Source: a candidate division Zixibacteria bacterium RBG-1 (GTDB lineage: Bacteria; Zixibacteria; MSB-5A5; DSPP01; RBG-1). From it: a stretch of 64,000 bases of DNA. The translations under genes were made by a program, and so were the position numbers. Location of the stretch: the NCBI GenBank assembly GCA_000447245.1, contig AUYT01000001.1, positions 1,854,001 to 1,918,000 of the forward strand, in the 5' to 3' direction. Position 1 is the stretch's first letter. Each line of letters begins with the position of its first letter. Below the pieces are notes generated by a model that saw only the letters and a list, made by a program, of their open reading frames with translations, searched no databases and had not been told where the DNA came from. Shown in pieces: positions 18,010 to 25,467 of this stretch.

Positions 18010-18401
18010 TTACTCTGCTGTCGCTGAATTGAAACGAACTAATTTGTCCCAGTCAATTTCTCCGTTGTCTTTGCAGAAAGTATCGGCGAACTCTTTGGTA
18101 AATTTGTTAATCATTTGAGCATAAGATTTCATAAAATCATCATTTCTTTCTTTTGCCTGATGTCCTAATGGCTCAATGATTTCCCTAAAATGTCTTTGAG
18201 ATTTAGCCTTTATGATTCTACTTTTGATTTTATGTTTTCATTTATTGAATCAGCAATTGCATCATACCATTTTATTTTTTCTCCAATAGATTCTACTATT
18301 TTTTTAATCTCCTTAGCAGATAATTTTCTATACAATTCCTGCATAGCAACATTTTGAATGTCTTCTATCGTAAGTAAATAAATAATTTTATTGTTCTCCA
18401 T
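18010..18401 (-). CDS. Small gene after the HNH nuclease, probably frameshifted
   Basis: An ATG at 18401 opens a 63-residue frame (MENNKIIYLLTIEDIQ...) that stops at 18210. Immediately after, in the -1 frame and without its own start, a coding-like stretch of about 66 codons continues to a stop at 18010 (...IIEPLGHQAKERNDDF, ending DKLVRFNSATAE). The two halves read like one helical protein of about 130 residues broken by a single-base change. It follows the HNH gene by 16 bases and may be its partner. I do not recognise a family. The 63-residue frame alone may also be the complete gene. Confidence 0.45.
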
Positions 18402-18417
18402 TTTTTGATCGTTGAAT

Positions 18418-19347
18418 TTACTTATGAAATCTATTTTCTCTATGCCAAATAATAGCATTACGATGAGGGTAACTTTCTTTTCTTTTTGGTAAAAAAGCTT
18501 TAGAAGTTTTATTTGAAAATATTCTTATGAAATCATAATCTCCCATTCTACCAAAATCAGCAGGAATAGAATTTATTTCTGGTGAAACCTGAATAGTAAA
18601 ATCATTCTGTAATGTGAACCACCCAACATCAAAAGCCCAATGATGCAGGTGGCATAAAGCCAAACCATTCCAAATATCATCTTTGCCGTTTGAACTATGA
18701 GGAACAATGTGTGCTGCTTCTACTTCCCACAATAAAGAGTCTGGTGAATTTATTTTCATTCCACAAAACGCACATTTGTAATCATAGCCTTCGATAATCG
18801 ATTGACGAAAACCCCTTGTTCTTAATGCAGATTCTCTGGTTATTTTAACAATCTTTTTCCCCTTATCAAAAGGATTGTAATTCTCAGGTCTTTCGGCTTC
18901 AGAAAGTTTCTTTACTATTTTTTGAACTTCATAAGATTTAATTGGAAGAAATTCCTTTTGCGCTTTTGGAATTTGTAAGAGTTTTAATGCTTTATCAAAA
19001 CCATTTTCAGTAAGCATCCATTCTTTTGTTCCTGTAAGGAGTATTGTTGATGTGGGTCTTGAAACTAATTTTCCTTTTGCTAAGAAATCAGCAGAACGAT
19101 ATAGTAAGCGATGCCACAGTGGGGTCTTTACAATTCTATTTTCTTTATGATAAATTCTTTCTAAGACAACACTCCTTTGATTTTCATTTAAACCAAAATC
19201 ATCAGCAATTTCATTTACAATTTCCTCTCCCTTTGCAAACTCTTTGATTACGCCATTATGTTTAAATAAAGTGATGAGTAATGCCCGCTCAACTTCTTTG
19301 CGGGAAGGCATTCTAAATTTTTTAAGCATTTCACTTTCGTAACTCAT
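18418..19347 (-). CDS. HNH restriction endonuclease with winged-helix N-terminal domain
   Basis: 309 residues, AT-rich. The N-terminal 110 residues resemble the Mrr-type winged-helix domain found in restriction enzymes. Residues about 190-260 form an HNH nuclease with a zinc knuckle (CAFCGMK ... LCHLHH) and the core EAAHIVPHS, then DDIWNGLALC. In this gene type the partner is usually a DNA methyltransferase. Here the adjacent methyltransferase gene is truncated, so the enzyme is either unprotected, protected by another methylase, inactive, or specific for modified DNA. It starts 13 bases after the end of the truncated methylase gene. Confidence 0.8.
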   Translation of the reverse strand: MSYESEMLKKFRMPSRKEVERALLITLFKHNGVIKEFAKGEEIVNEIADDFGLNENQRSVVLERIYHKENRIVKTPLWHRLLYRSADFLAKGKLVSRPTSTILLTGTKEWMLTENGFDKALKLLQIPKAQKEFLPIKSYEVQKIVKKLSEAERPENYNPFDKGKKIVKITRESALRTRGFRQSIIEGYDYKCAFCGMKINSPDSLLWEVEAAHIVPHSSNGKDDIWNGLALCHLHHWAFDVGWFTLQNDFTIQVSPEINSIPADFGRMGDYDFIRIFSNKTSKAFLPKRKESYPHRNAIIWHRENRFHK

Positions 19348-19360
19348 TTCGCTGCTAATT

Positions 19361-19594
19361 TCATCGCGTTAGGGGTAGAAGGGGAAAGCACGCAGGATGA
19401 GGAAACGAAGCCGTAGACGTGAAGCGGATTGGTAAAAACCATTCAACATAGTTGTCTGGGTGAATACCACCGTAGGTATTTTTACGTTGGTCTGCATAGG
19501 GTGGAGAAGTAACAATTAAGTCAACGGAGTTGTCGGGTAATTTTTTAAGTTCTTTTTTACTGTCGCCAAGATATAAGTCTGTCTTGATTTCCAT
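19361..19594 (-). pseudogene. Truncated DNA (cytosine-N4) methyltransferase
   Basis: The first 57 or so residues are a good methyltransferase N-terminus: MEIKTDLYLGDSKKEL, then VDLIVTSPPYADQR with the catalytic TSPPY motif, then NYVEWFLPI. After that, similarity to the family ends abruptly and about 20 unrelated residues (RFTSTASFPHPACFPLL...) lead to a stop. The SAM-binding FxGxG motif and some 200 residues are missing. I place the start at the ATG at 19594; a GTG lies seven codons upstream. It should be inactive. Confidence 0.75.
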
Positions 19595-19733
19595 TTTTAT
19601 GATGTCTTTGTGCACATATTTTATGTATTTTTATCAGAATTTGGTACAATCCGATTTGCACAAAATATAGCGAGACGATAGCTGCTCGTCAACTAAAAAT
19701 TAGACTAGAGTCTTGAATTCCAGGGAAGTTCAA

Positions 19734-19745
19734 ACGGAGAGACTG
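19734..19745 (-). repeat. tRNA-Ser 3'-end-like 12-mer
   Basis: ACGGAGAGACTG on +, identical to 17743-17754. Together they bracket the HNH/methylase segment of about 2 kb as a direct repeat. Confidence 0.5.
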
Positions 19746-19769
19746 CGTTTCATCCCGCCAATCTCGCGA

Positions 19770-21563
19770 TTATTCAACATTCTGCGCCCTTCGAGCACGG
19801 ACCCGGTCGTTTTCGCTCAAATATTGCTTCCTCAAGCGTACTGATAGGGGCGTAATTTCCAGGTACTCATCATCCGACATGATTTCAAGTCCTCGCTCAA
19901 TCGTAAGCTCAAAGGGCGGCACCAGGTCAATGGCATCATCCGACCCGGATGCGCGCATGTTGGTCAATTGTTTTCCTCTGGTCGGGTTCACCGGCATCTC
20001 CTCACCTTTGGAAGTGTTGCCTATCACCTGCCCTTCATATACTTTGACACCCGGACTGATGTAGAGCACACCCCGCTCCTGCAAGTTCCAGAGCGAGTAA
20101 CCCAGAACTTTTCCAGCCGCCATTGAAATCATGGAGCCGGTCGGACGTTTCTTGATTTCTCCGGCATAGGGCTCGAAAGCCAAAAACCGTGAGGAGAGGA
20201 TTCCTTCCCCTTTGGTATCGATGACAAATTGGTTGCGGTAGCCCAGAAGCCCCCGGGTCGGACCTTTCAGAATAAGTCTCACGGAATTGCCGTGAACCCG
20301 CAAATCCTGCAGGACAAAAGCGCGCGAGCCCAGGCGCTCGATAATCACTCCCTGATATTCCTTGGGTATGTCGACTAATACCTCTTCGAATGGTTCGTGT
20401 TTCACTCCCTCTTTTTCATGAATGATGACCTGCGGCTGAGATACCTGAAGTTCATAACCCTCGCGACGCATGTTTTCCAGAAGTATGGCAATGTGAAGCT
20501 CACCGCGGCCCAGAACCCGGAAGCTGTCAGTCGATGTAAAATCCACCCGCAGCCCGACATTTACTTCCAGCTCGCGCTGTAAACGCTTGCGAAGCTGGCG
20601 TGAGGTCACAAATTTTCCTTCCTTTCCCGCAAAGGGCGAATTGTTCACCAAAAAATTAAGGGCTATGGTCGGCTCGTCAACGGCAATGGCGGGAAGGGGC
20701 TTGGCTTCCATATCCGTCGTCACCGTCTCGCCGATATCAATGTCGAGAAGCCCGGCTATCATGACAATATCTCCGGCCCCGGCACTCTCCACCTCTATTT
20801 TTTGCAAACCCCTGAATGAAAAAATCTTTGTGATTTTGCCCGGGCGTGTTTCGCCGTTCGGTTTTTTTACATACACATTTTGGTTTTGAGCAATCGTCCC
20901 CTCATACACTCGCCCGACGGCCAGGCGCCGCAGAAAGTTGTCGTACCCCAGATTGAACGGCTGAAAACGAAGCGGGGCATCCGGTGCCCCGGATGAGGAG
21001 GGTGCCTGCTCCAGAATAGTCTCCAGCAGCGGGGTGAGGTCATGTGATTTATCAGCCAGCTTGCGTTTGGCAATCCCCGAGCGTCCGATAGAATAGACGA
21101 CCGGAAAATTTGCCTGTTCATTGCTTGCCCCAAGCTCCAGAAACAGTTCCAGCACCTGCTCCTCGGAACGTTCTGGATTTGCTGCTGACTTATCTATTTT
21201 GTTGATAACCACAATCGGTTTGAGCCCCAGTTCCAGTGATTTTTTGAGCACGAATCTGGTTTGGGGCATCGGACCTTCCTGCGCGTCAACAACCAGAAGT
21301 ACCGAGTCGATGGAGCGCAGCACCCGTTCCACTTCCGAGCCGAAGTCAGCGTGGCCGGGGGTGTCCACTATATTTATTTTGGTGTCTTTGTAGAAAATAG
21401 CGGCGTTCTTGGAATAAATGGTGATACCGCGCTCAAGTTCGAGCGCATTTGAATCCATGGAAACACCCTCCTTGGCAACTCCGGTCTGCCGCAAAAGAGC
21501 ATCGGTAAGAGTGGTCTTGCCGTGGTCAACGTGGGCAATAATTGCGATATTTCTGATTTCCAT
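19770..21563 (-). CDS. typA: Ribosome-associated GTPase BipA/TypA
   Basis: 597 residues, full length for the family. GTPase motifs: AHVDHGKTT (G1), DTPGHADFG (G3), NKIDK (G4). These are followed by EF-G-like domains II, III and V and the BipA-specific C-terminal domain (IDLVPPFELTIERGLE). It assists 50S assembly and translation under stress such as cold. A ribosome site AAGAGGAGG precedes ATG. The gene is visibly GC-richer than the flanking genes and lies between tRNA-Ser-end-like repeats, so lateral acquisition or replacement is possible. Confidence 0.96.
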   Translation of the reverse strand: MEIRNIAIIAHVDHGKTTLTDALLRQTGVAKEGVSMDSNALELERGITIYSKNAAIFYKDTKINIVDTPGHADFGSEVERVLRSIDSVLLVVDAQEGPMPQTRFVLKKSLELGLKPIVVINKIDKSAANPERSEEQVLELFLELGASNEQANFPVVYSIGRSGIAKRKLADKSHDLTPLLETILEQAPSSSGAPDAPLRFQPFNLGYDNFLRRLAVGRVYEGTIAQNQNVYVKKPNGETRPGKITKIFSFRGLQKIEVESAGAGDIVMIAGLLDIDIGETVTTDMEAKPLPAIAVDEPTIALNFLVNNSPFAGKEGKFVTSRQLRKRLQRELEVNVGLRVDFTSTDSFRVLGRGELHIAILLENMRREGYELQVSQPQVIIHEKEGVKHEPFEEVLVDIPKEYQGVIIERLGSRAFVLQDLRVHGNSVRLILKGPTRGLLGYRNQFVIDTKGEGILSSRFLAFEPYAGEIKKRPTGSMISMAAGKVLGYSLWNLQERGVLYISPGVKVYEGQVIGNTSKGEEMPVNPTRGKQLTNMRASGSDDAIDLVPPFELTIERGLEIMSDDEYLEITPLSVRLRKQYLSENDRVRARRAQNVE

Positions 21564-21722
21564 AAGAAAAAAAACCTCCTCTTATTAAGGTAAAAAAGTC
21601 CAATTAGAGCTTAAATCGGCCGGTGAGCCAACCAAGACATTTTTTTAAAAAGCAGCTCGACTCGTCCCGCTTTACGTACGGACTCCGCTCGACATAAATA
21701 CCTCGACTACGCTCAGTACAAG

Positions 21723-21744
21723 CGGAGAGACTGGGATTCGTTTA
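21723..21744 (-). repeat. tRNA-Ser 3'-end duplicate with upstream flank
   Basis: CGGAGAGACTGGGATTCG on + matches the tRNA-Ser(GGA) end at 22532 with one difference. The 30 bases to its left also match those beside the true tRNA (21692-21722 against 22501-22531). A second variant starts near 22402. Confidence 0.7.
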
Positions 21745-21825
21745 TCCCGAGTTTCATCGAGGGGCTTGTCCCGAGCCCTGCCGAGGGATTCATCTCGAGC
21801 CACGTCGAGAGAAACCCAGTAGTCC
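21730..21825 (-). repeat. Imperfect tandem repeat of about 24 bases, three units
   Basis: On the - strand three variants of a unit of type CTCGA..GGCTCGGGA..AA follow one another (about 21737-21765, 21766-21789 and 21790-21815). The 65-residue frame over this stretch (21672-21869) is repeat-derived and I do not call it a gene. Similar units recur at 22409-22450. Confidence 0.6.
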
Positions 21826-21894
21826 TCTCTCAAGACCCTACGCGCTTTCCAGTTAAACCTCGATTTCATTAGTTTTCACTTTATTTCATAGATG

Positions 21895-22362
21895 CTACTT
21901 CTCTGCCATCGCATCCAAATCACTTTCCAACATCTTCCTCTCTTCCGGATTAGAAACCGCCTTTGCAAATTCCCGGGCTCTTTTAAGATATTCATTCATT
22001 TTCTCGGAATTGCCCGCTAACTTTTCCGCCCGAGCTAAGGCTTCATAAGAATATCCGATGTAAAAGGGCTCTCCTCTCTGACTTTTTTCCAAACTCAACT
22101 GGGCGTATCGACGAGCGTCATCTACTTCTCCGACTAGGGCGTAAATCCTAGATGCCTGCCAGTAACCGATGGATAAATTTTTTGGAGTACAATCATCTCT
22201 TTGCGTCCAATGCCAGAGTGATGTCTGATTCAACAATATCATCTGCTCATCCTCTTCTGGTGTGCGACTGGTTTTGTCCATTAGGTCCCAGGCTTTGTTA
22301 AAGCACTGGGTAGAAAAATATTGGTGTGCAGTTGTCAAATCGATGTCAGGCGTTTTTTCCAT
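21895..22362 (-). CDS. TPR-like helical protein, function unknown
   Basis: 155 residues, all-helical, with two or three TPR-like motifs: YWQASRIYALVGEVDDARRYAQLSLEKS (split here about residues 67-94) and YIGYSYEALARAEKLAGN (about 98-115). There is no signal peptide, so it should be cytoplasmic. It stands alone between repeats and the tRNA-Ser gene. Such proteins usually mediate protein contacts. I do not recognise a specific family. Confidence 0.65.
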   Translation of the reverse strand: MEKTPDIDLTTAHQYFSTQCFNKAWDLMDKTSRTPEEDEQMILLNQTSLWHWTQRDDCTPKNLSIGYWQASRIYALVGEVDDARRYAQLSLEKSQRGEPFYIGYSYEALARAEKLAGNSEKMNEYLKRAREFAKAVSNPEERKMLESDLDAMAEK

Positions 22363-22531
22363 AAATACTCCCTTCTTATAATTGTCTATCTGTTAAATGG
22401 CAGAGAAACTGGGATTCGTTTATCCCGAGCCGTGTCGAGAGAAACCCAAGCTCAATTCTCTTTATGTACTTTCTCATAATAAATACCTCGACTTCGCTCG
22501 GTATAAACACTTCGACTACGCTCAGTACAAG

Positions 22532-22618
22532 CGGAGAGACAGGGATTCGAACCCTGGAAGGCTTTTAGACCTTACACGCTCTCCAGGCGTGCTCCTTCAG
22601 CCGCTCGGACATCTCTCC
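22532..22618 (-). tRNA. tRNA-Ser (anticodon GGA)
   Basis: An 87-base class II tRNA: acceptor GGAGAGA/TCTCTCC, anticodon stem CACGC/GCGTG with loop CTGGAGA giving GGA, a long variable arm and T-loop TTCGAAT. No CCA is encoded. It reads UCC/UCU codons. Its 3' end is echoed in several neighbouring intergenic regions. Confidence 0.95.
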
Positions 22619-22646
22619 GATAGTTAATAGCTAATTGAAAGACGAT

Positions 22647-22979
22647 TTATGTATTAAATATATGGTTATTTTGAGCTTTCAAGTTTTCTTCTATTCTTTT
22701 CGCCTCTTCTCTATTTTGGGTTGATGTTATTCTATATTTAATATCTTTATGGTTAGCCAATACATATTCTCTTTTTTCTGTGTTATTTCTTGTACCTATT
22801 CCATATGGCTTAGGCATCAAAGATTTCATTCTTTCGTTGAGATTACCACCTATTCCAAAAAGAACATACTCATTAGTTCTTGTATTTCTTAATTGGTATA
22901 CACCAAAATCTTTTGGTGCCTCAATTTGTCTTATTTCCTCAGGTTTAGGAAAAGGAATCCACTTTGTCCAATTATTCAT
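22647..22979 (-). CDS. Small GIY-YIG-like nuclease protein
   Basis: 110 residues with the GIY-YIG layout: GVYQLRN (GIY position, near residue 26), VLFGIGGNLNERM (YIG position and the following arginine) and a later acidic helix EAKRIEENLKAQNN. It is a stand-alone domain without a DNA-binding extension, like small proteins found beside mobile segments. It lies just upstream of tRNA-Ser. Activity is uncertain because both motif tyrosines are changed (GVY, FGIG). Confidence 0.55.
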   Translation of the reverse strand: MNNWTKWIPFPKPEEIRQIEAPKDFGVYQLRNTRTNEYVLFGIGGNLNERMKSLMPKPYGIGTRNNTEKREYVLANHKDIKYRITSTQNREEAKRIEENLKAQNNHIFNT

Positions 22980-23017
22980 TTAAAGTTTCTCAATCTAATT
23001 GAATATTGTCTAAAATC

Positions 23018-23033
23018 AACGGAGAGGGAGGGA
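23018..23033 (-). repeat. 16-mer matching the 3' end of tRNA-Ser(CGA)
   Basis: AACGGAGAGGGAGGGA on + is identical to bases 32314-32329 at the 3' end of tRNA-Ser(CGA). No tRNA body is attached here. Together with the tRNA-Ser(GGA) gene it brackets the GIY-YIG gene. Confidence 0.45.
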
Positions 23034-23110
23034 GTCTAAAATCCCCAAAAATTTAACCCCTTCTCCCTCACCAAGTTATATTATAAGTGTAACAATGTCA
23101 AGAAATTCCA

Positions 23111-23160
23111 TCTTTTACCAATTTTTATCTATTTTTACGAATTTTTATCAATTTTTACCA
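23111..23160. repeat. Five 10-bp units with phased T-tracts (curved-DNA-like)
   Basis: Five successive 10-base units of type ATTTTTAYCA (TCTTTTACCA, ATTTTTATCT, ATTTTTACGA, ATTTTTATCA, ATTTTTACCA) place a T-tract once per helical turn. Such phasing is known to bend DNA. Confidence 0.75.
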
Positions 23161-23197
23161 AGAGTTGGCACAAATTTGCCACAAAAAAAGAGTTAGC

Positions 23198-23230
23198 AAA
23201 AAGGGAGAGTGAACAGTTTCACTCTCCCTT
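23198..23230 (-). terminator. Rho-independent terminator
   Basis: A perfect 13-bp stem with a 4-base loop (23201-23230), followed on the - strand by five T residues. It ends the surface-protein gene at 23254 and with it the whole secretion-type operon. Confidence 0.92.
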
Positions 23231-23253
23231 AGCTACCAAAATGCCTAAGTTTC

Positions 23254-25407
23254 TTACTTGAGCAAGGTCATTTTCTTGGTCTCTGCATAAGTCCCCGCTT
23301 TGATGGAGTAGAAATAGATTCCACTGGCTACCATCTCTCCCACATCATTTCTTCCATCCCAAATTATCCTGTGTAATCCAGCAGTCATTTTTTCATTAAC
23401 CAAGATCTTAACTTTTTGTCCCATTATGTTGTAAATAACTAAGTAGACATGTTCATCAACAGATATAGAGTAACTAATTTCGGTTGTAGTATTAAAAGGA
23501 TTAGGACTATTTCCCAAAACGCTTGAAAGCTTTTTGCCTAGTTCACCAGGCTGTAAGATTGTGGTTTGGGATGCAAGAGATCCGGGAATTGCCAAGCAAC
23601 CGACACCGGTGTCACAGTTAGCGAACTCAACATTCAAGGTAGTTAAGGCCATTGTTAGTTGGTTTATCGTGATGGTTCCAAAGCCAGGAACTGATATAGG
23701 AGCATCAGGGCCCATGAAAAATCCAAACTCTCCACTGAGTATTCGATTGGCAGCATCCAAAACTGCAGCCACTGTCTTGCCTTTTATTGTATCCGCTACA
23801 CAATTAACATAAACTAAATCTTTTAGAGCAAAGCCGCAATCGATACCATTTTGCGGCAAAATTCCGGCACTATCAAATTTCACATTCATGGTAGCAGATA
23901 CCAATTCTCCAGCCAGTGATCCGGCACCACTCGTTAATGGATTGGTTTCGTCGCCCAGTAGAGGTCCTGGAATCCCGGATTGAGGTAGAAACATTTCTAC
24001 CATCAACCCACTAGTTAACAGTAGAGCATATCGCAGGTCCCAATCATAAGGTCCATCAGGATCACCGAGTATTAAACCATTAGGAAACACAGTCGGAAAA
24101 TATGTGTCCCTAATCTCAGAAGCACAGCCTGGTCCATGGCAGTCCCACCTGGGGGTGCAGAAACAAGGTAGAACGCGATTGCCGAATTTAAAGGGTCCTG
24201 CTACCGTAGAATTACTATAATCAACCACCACCGCTCCTGTGCCAAGTGTTGTGGGAGTGGTGTTCCGCCAATTGTTAGAAGGTGCAGTTCCTTCTTCAAG
24301 GTTGTAACTCCCAGTGAAGACTACAAAACAATAATTTCCTGAATTGTCAGTCAAAGTATTTTGAGGTGCTGAACAGGGGTCTGTTCCACTTAAACTTATT
24401 TTCCAATTGGCTATTCCTTTTTCATCTAAATCTTGGATTCCGTCACCATCTGTGTCAAAAAATTTAGTGCCACAAATTTTGTAAACGTTACCAAAATTAA
24501 AGGGGCCTTTGGTCACATCCGAACTCAACACCACAATGCTCACAATAGAAGCCGGGGTTGTGTGAGACCAATTAACATTGTTGGGAGGTTCAGATTCAGT
24601 TACAGCATAGGTCCCCGCAGTCACCAAAAAACCGTAGTCTCCAAATGTTCCGGTAGTTGTGGTCTGCGGCAAGATAGTACCCGAAGAAATTCCACTCAAA
24701 GTAATGGGCCATCCTGGCAAGCCTGGTTCACAAATCGGGTCATCTTGAATCCCATTTCCATTCCGGTCGAAGAACTTTCTCCCAAATAGAGTAATCTGTC
24801 TTGCCCTCTGCCGTACTTTGAAATTATCGGTCTTGGAGTATCTCTCTATAAATCCAAAGTAAGAATGAGGGTCACTGGGATTATAGCGGCATAAAGGCGT
24901 CATCCAGGCTTTATATTCTCCTCCATTATTCGGGGTATCCGCATACGGCATCAACCGAACTGAAATTCTGCCTGAGGCTGCATCACAGTTTACAAAAAAA
25001 TGCTGACAGGGATTTGGTGTGTTTGGATTTCCACCTGGCTTCAGACAGATAAAAGAATTAGGAGTTGCAGAACCAGAAACCACTGCTGAAATTACTCCAT
25101 TAGAATTAATCTTAACCCTCCGGCATTGAATCGGGTCACAGCTCAAAAGCACCTTACCAGAAGGGTCAGTTACTTGAAAAACATAAATGCTGTCATCTGA
25201 CAATGGAAGCCCCGGCCCAGAGGGTCTGTGTGGTCCACCACTCAGGTAAACATGGTTTTTGTCTGTATAAATATTTCCATCTACTTTGCCACATCCAGCT
25301 GTTGTAGTCCAGATAGCACCGGTAATCTGTTCCGGGCATTCTGCCAAAACCCAATTTACACCCAAAACTACCATCAAAATTACAAAAAGCACACTTTTTT
25401 TAAACAT
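23254..25407 (-). CDS. Secreted surface protein with two SdrD-B-like modules and a C-terminal sorting domain
   Basis: 717 residues. Signal peptide (1-22, ending VLA). Two prealbumin-like B modules near residues 207-300 (KFFDRNGNGIQDD) and 311-405 (KFFDTDGDGIQDLDE) carry calcium-type DxDxDG loops. A middle part (about 420-630) is of unknown fold. The last 80 residues are a FlgD-like sorting domain: NPFNTTTEISYSI, IMGQKVKILV, HRIIWDGRNDVGE, ASGIYFYSI. A strong ribosome site (GAGGAGGTG) precedes it and a terminator follows. It lies 60 bases downstream of the PorV-secretin gene and is a plausible cargo or surface adhesin of that system. Confidence 0.78.
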   Translation of the reverse strand: MFKKSVLFVILMVVLGVNWVLAECPEQITGAIWTTTAGCGKVDGNIYTDKNHVYLSGGPHRPSGPGLPLSDDSIYVFQVTDPSGKVLLSCDPIQCRRVKINSNGVISAVVSGSATPNSFICLKPGGNPNTPNPCQHFFVNCDAASGRISVRLMPYADTPNNGGEYKAWMTPLCRYNPSDPHSYFGFIERYSKTDNFKVRQRARQITLFGRKFFDRNGNGIQDDPICEPGLPGWPITLSGISSGTILPQTTTTGTFGDYGFLVTAGTYAVTESEPPNNVNWSHTTPASIVSIVVLSSDVTKGPFNFGNVYKICGTKFFDTDGDGIQDLDEKGIANWKISLSGTDPCSAPQNTLTDNSGNYCFVVFTGSYNLEEGTAPSNNWRNTTPTTLGTGAVVVDYSNSTVAGPFKFGNRVLPCFCTPRWDCHGPGCASEIRDTYFPTVFPNGLILGDPDGPYDWDLRYALLLTSGLMVEMFLPQSGIPGPLLGDETNPLTSGAGSLAGELVSATMNVKFDSAGILPQNGIDCGFALKDLVYVNCVADTIKGKTVAAVLDAANRILSGEFGFFMGPDAPISVPGFGTITINQLTMALTTLNVEFANCDTGVGCLAIPGSLASQTTILQPGELGKKLSSVLGNSPNPFNTTTEISYSISVDEHVYLVIYNIMGQKVKILVNEKMTAGLHRIIWDGRNDVGEMVASGIYFYSIKAGTYAETKKMTLLK

Positions 25408-25467
25408 CTAACACCTCCTCTTTTGAGAGTTTACTTTTTTATGGTTATTTGTTGATTTAAAAAATTT

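Noticed and set aside
21672-21869. 65-residue frame over the GC-rich repeats
   Set aside because: The sequence is explained by tandem intergenic repeats; no ribosome site.
23111-23160. CRISPR-like array
   Set aside because: Units are 10 bases without spacers; a phased T-tract array, not CRISPR. No cas genes or true arrays were seen in the window.
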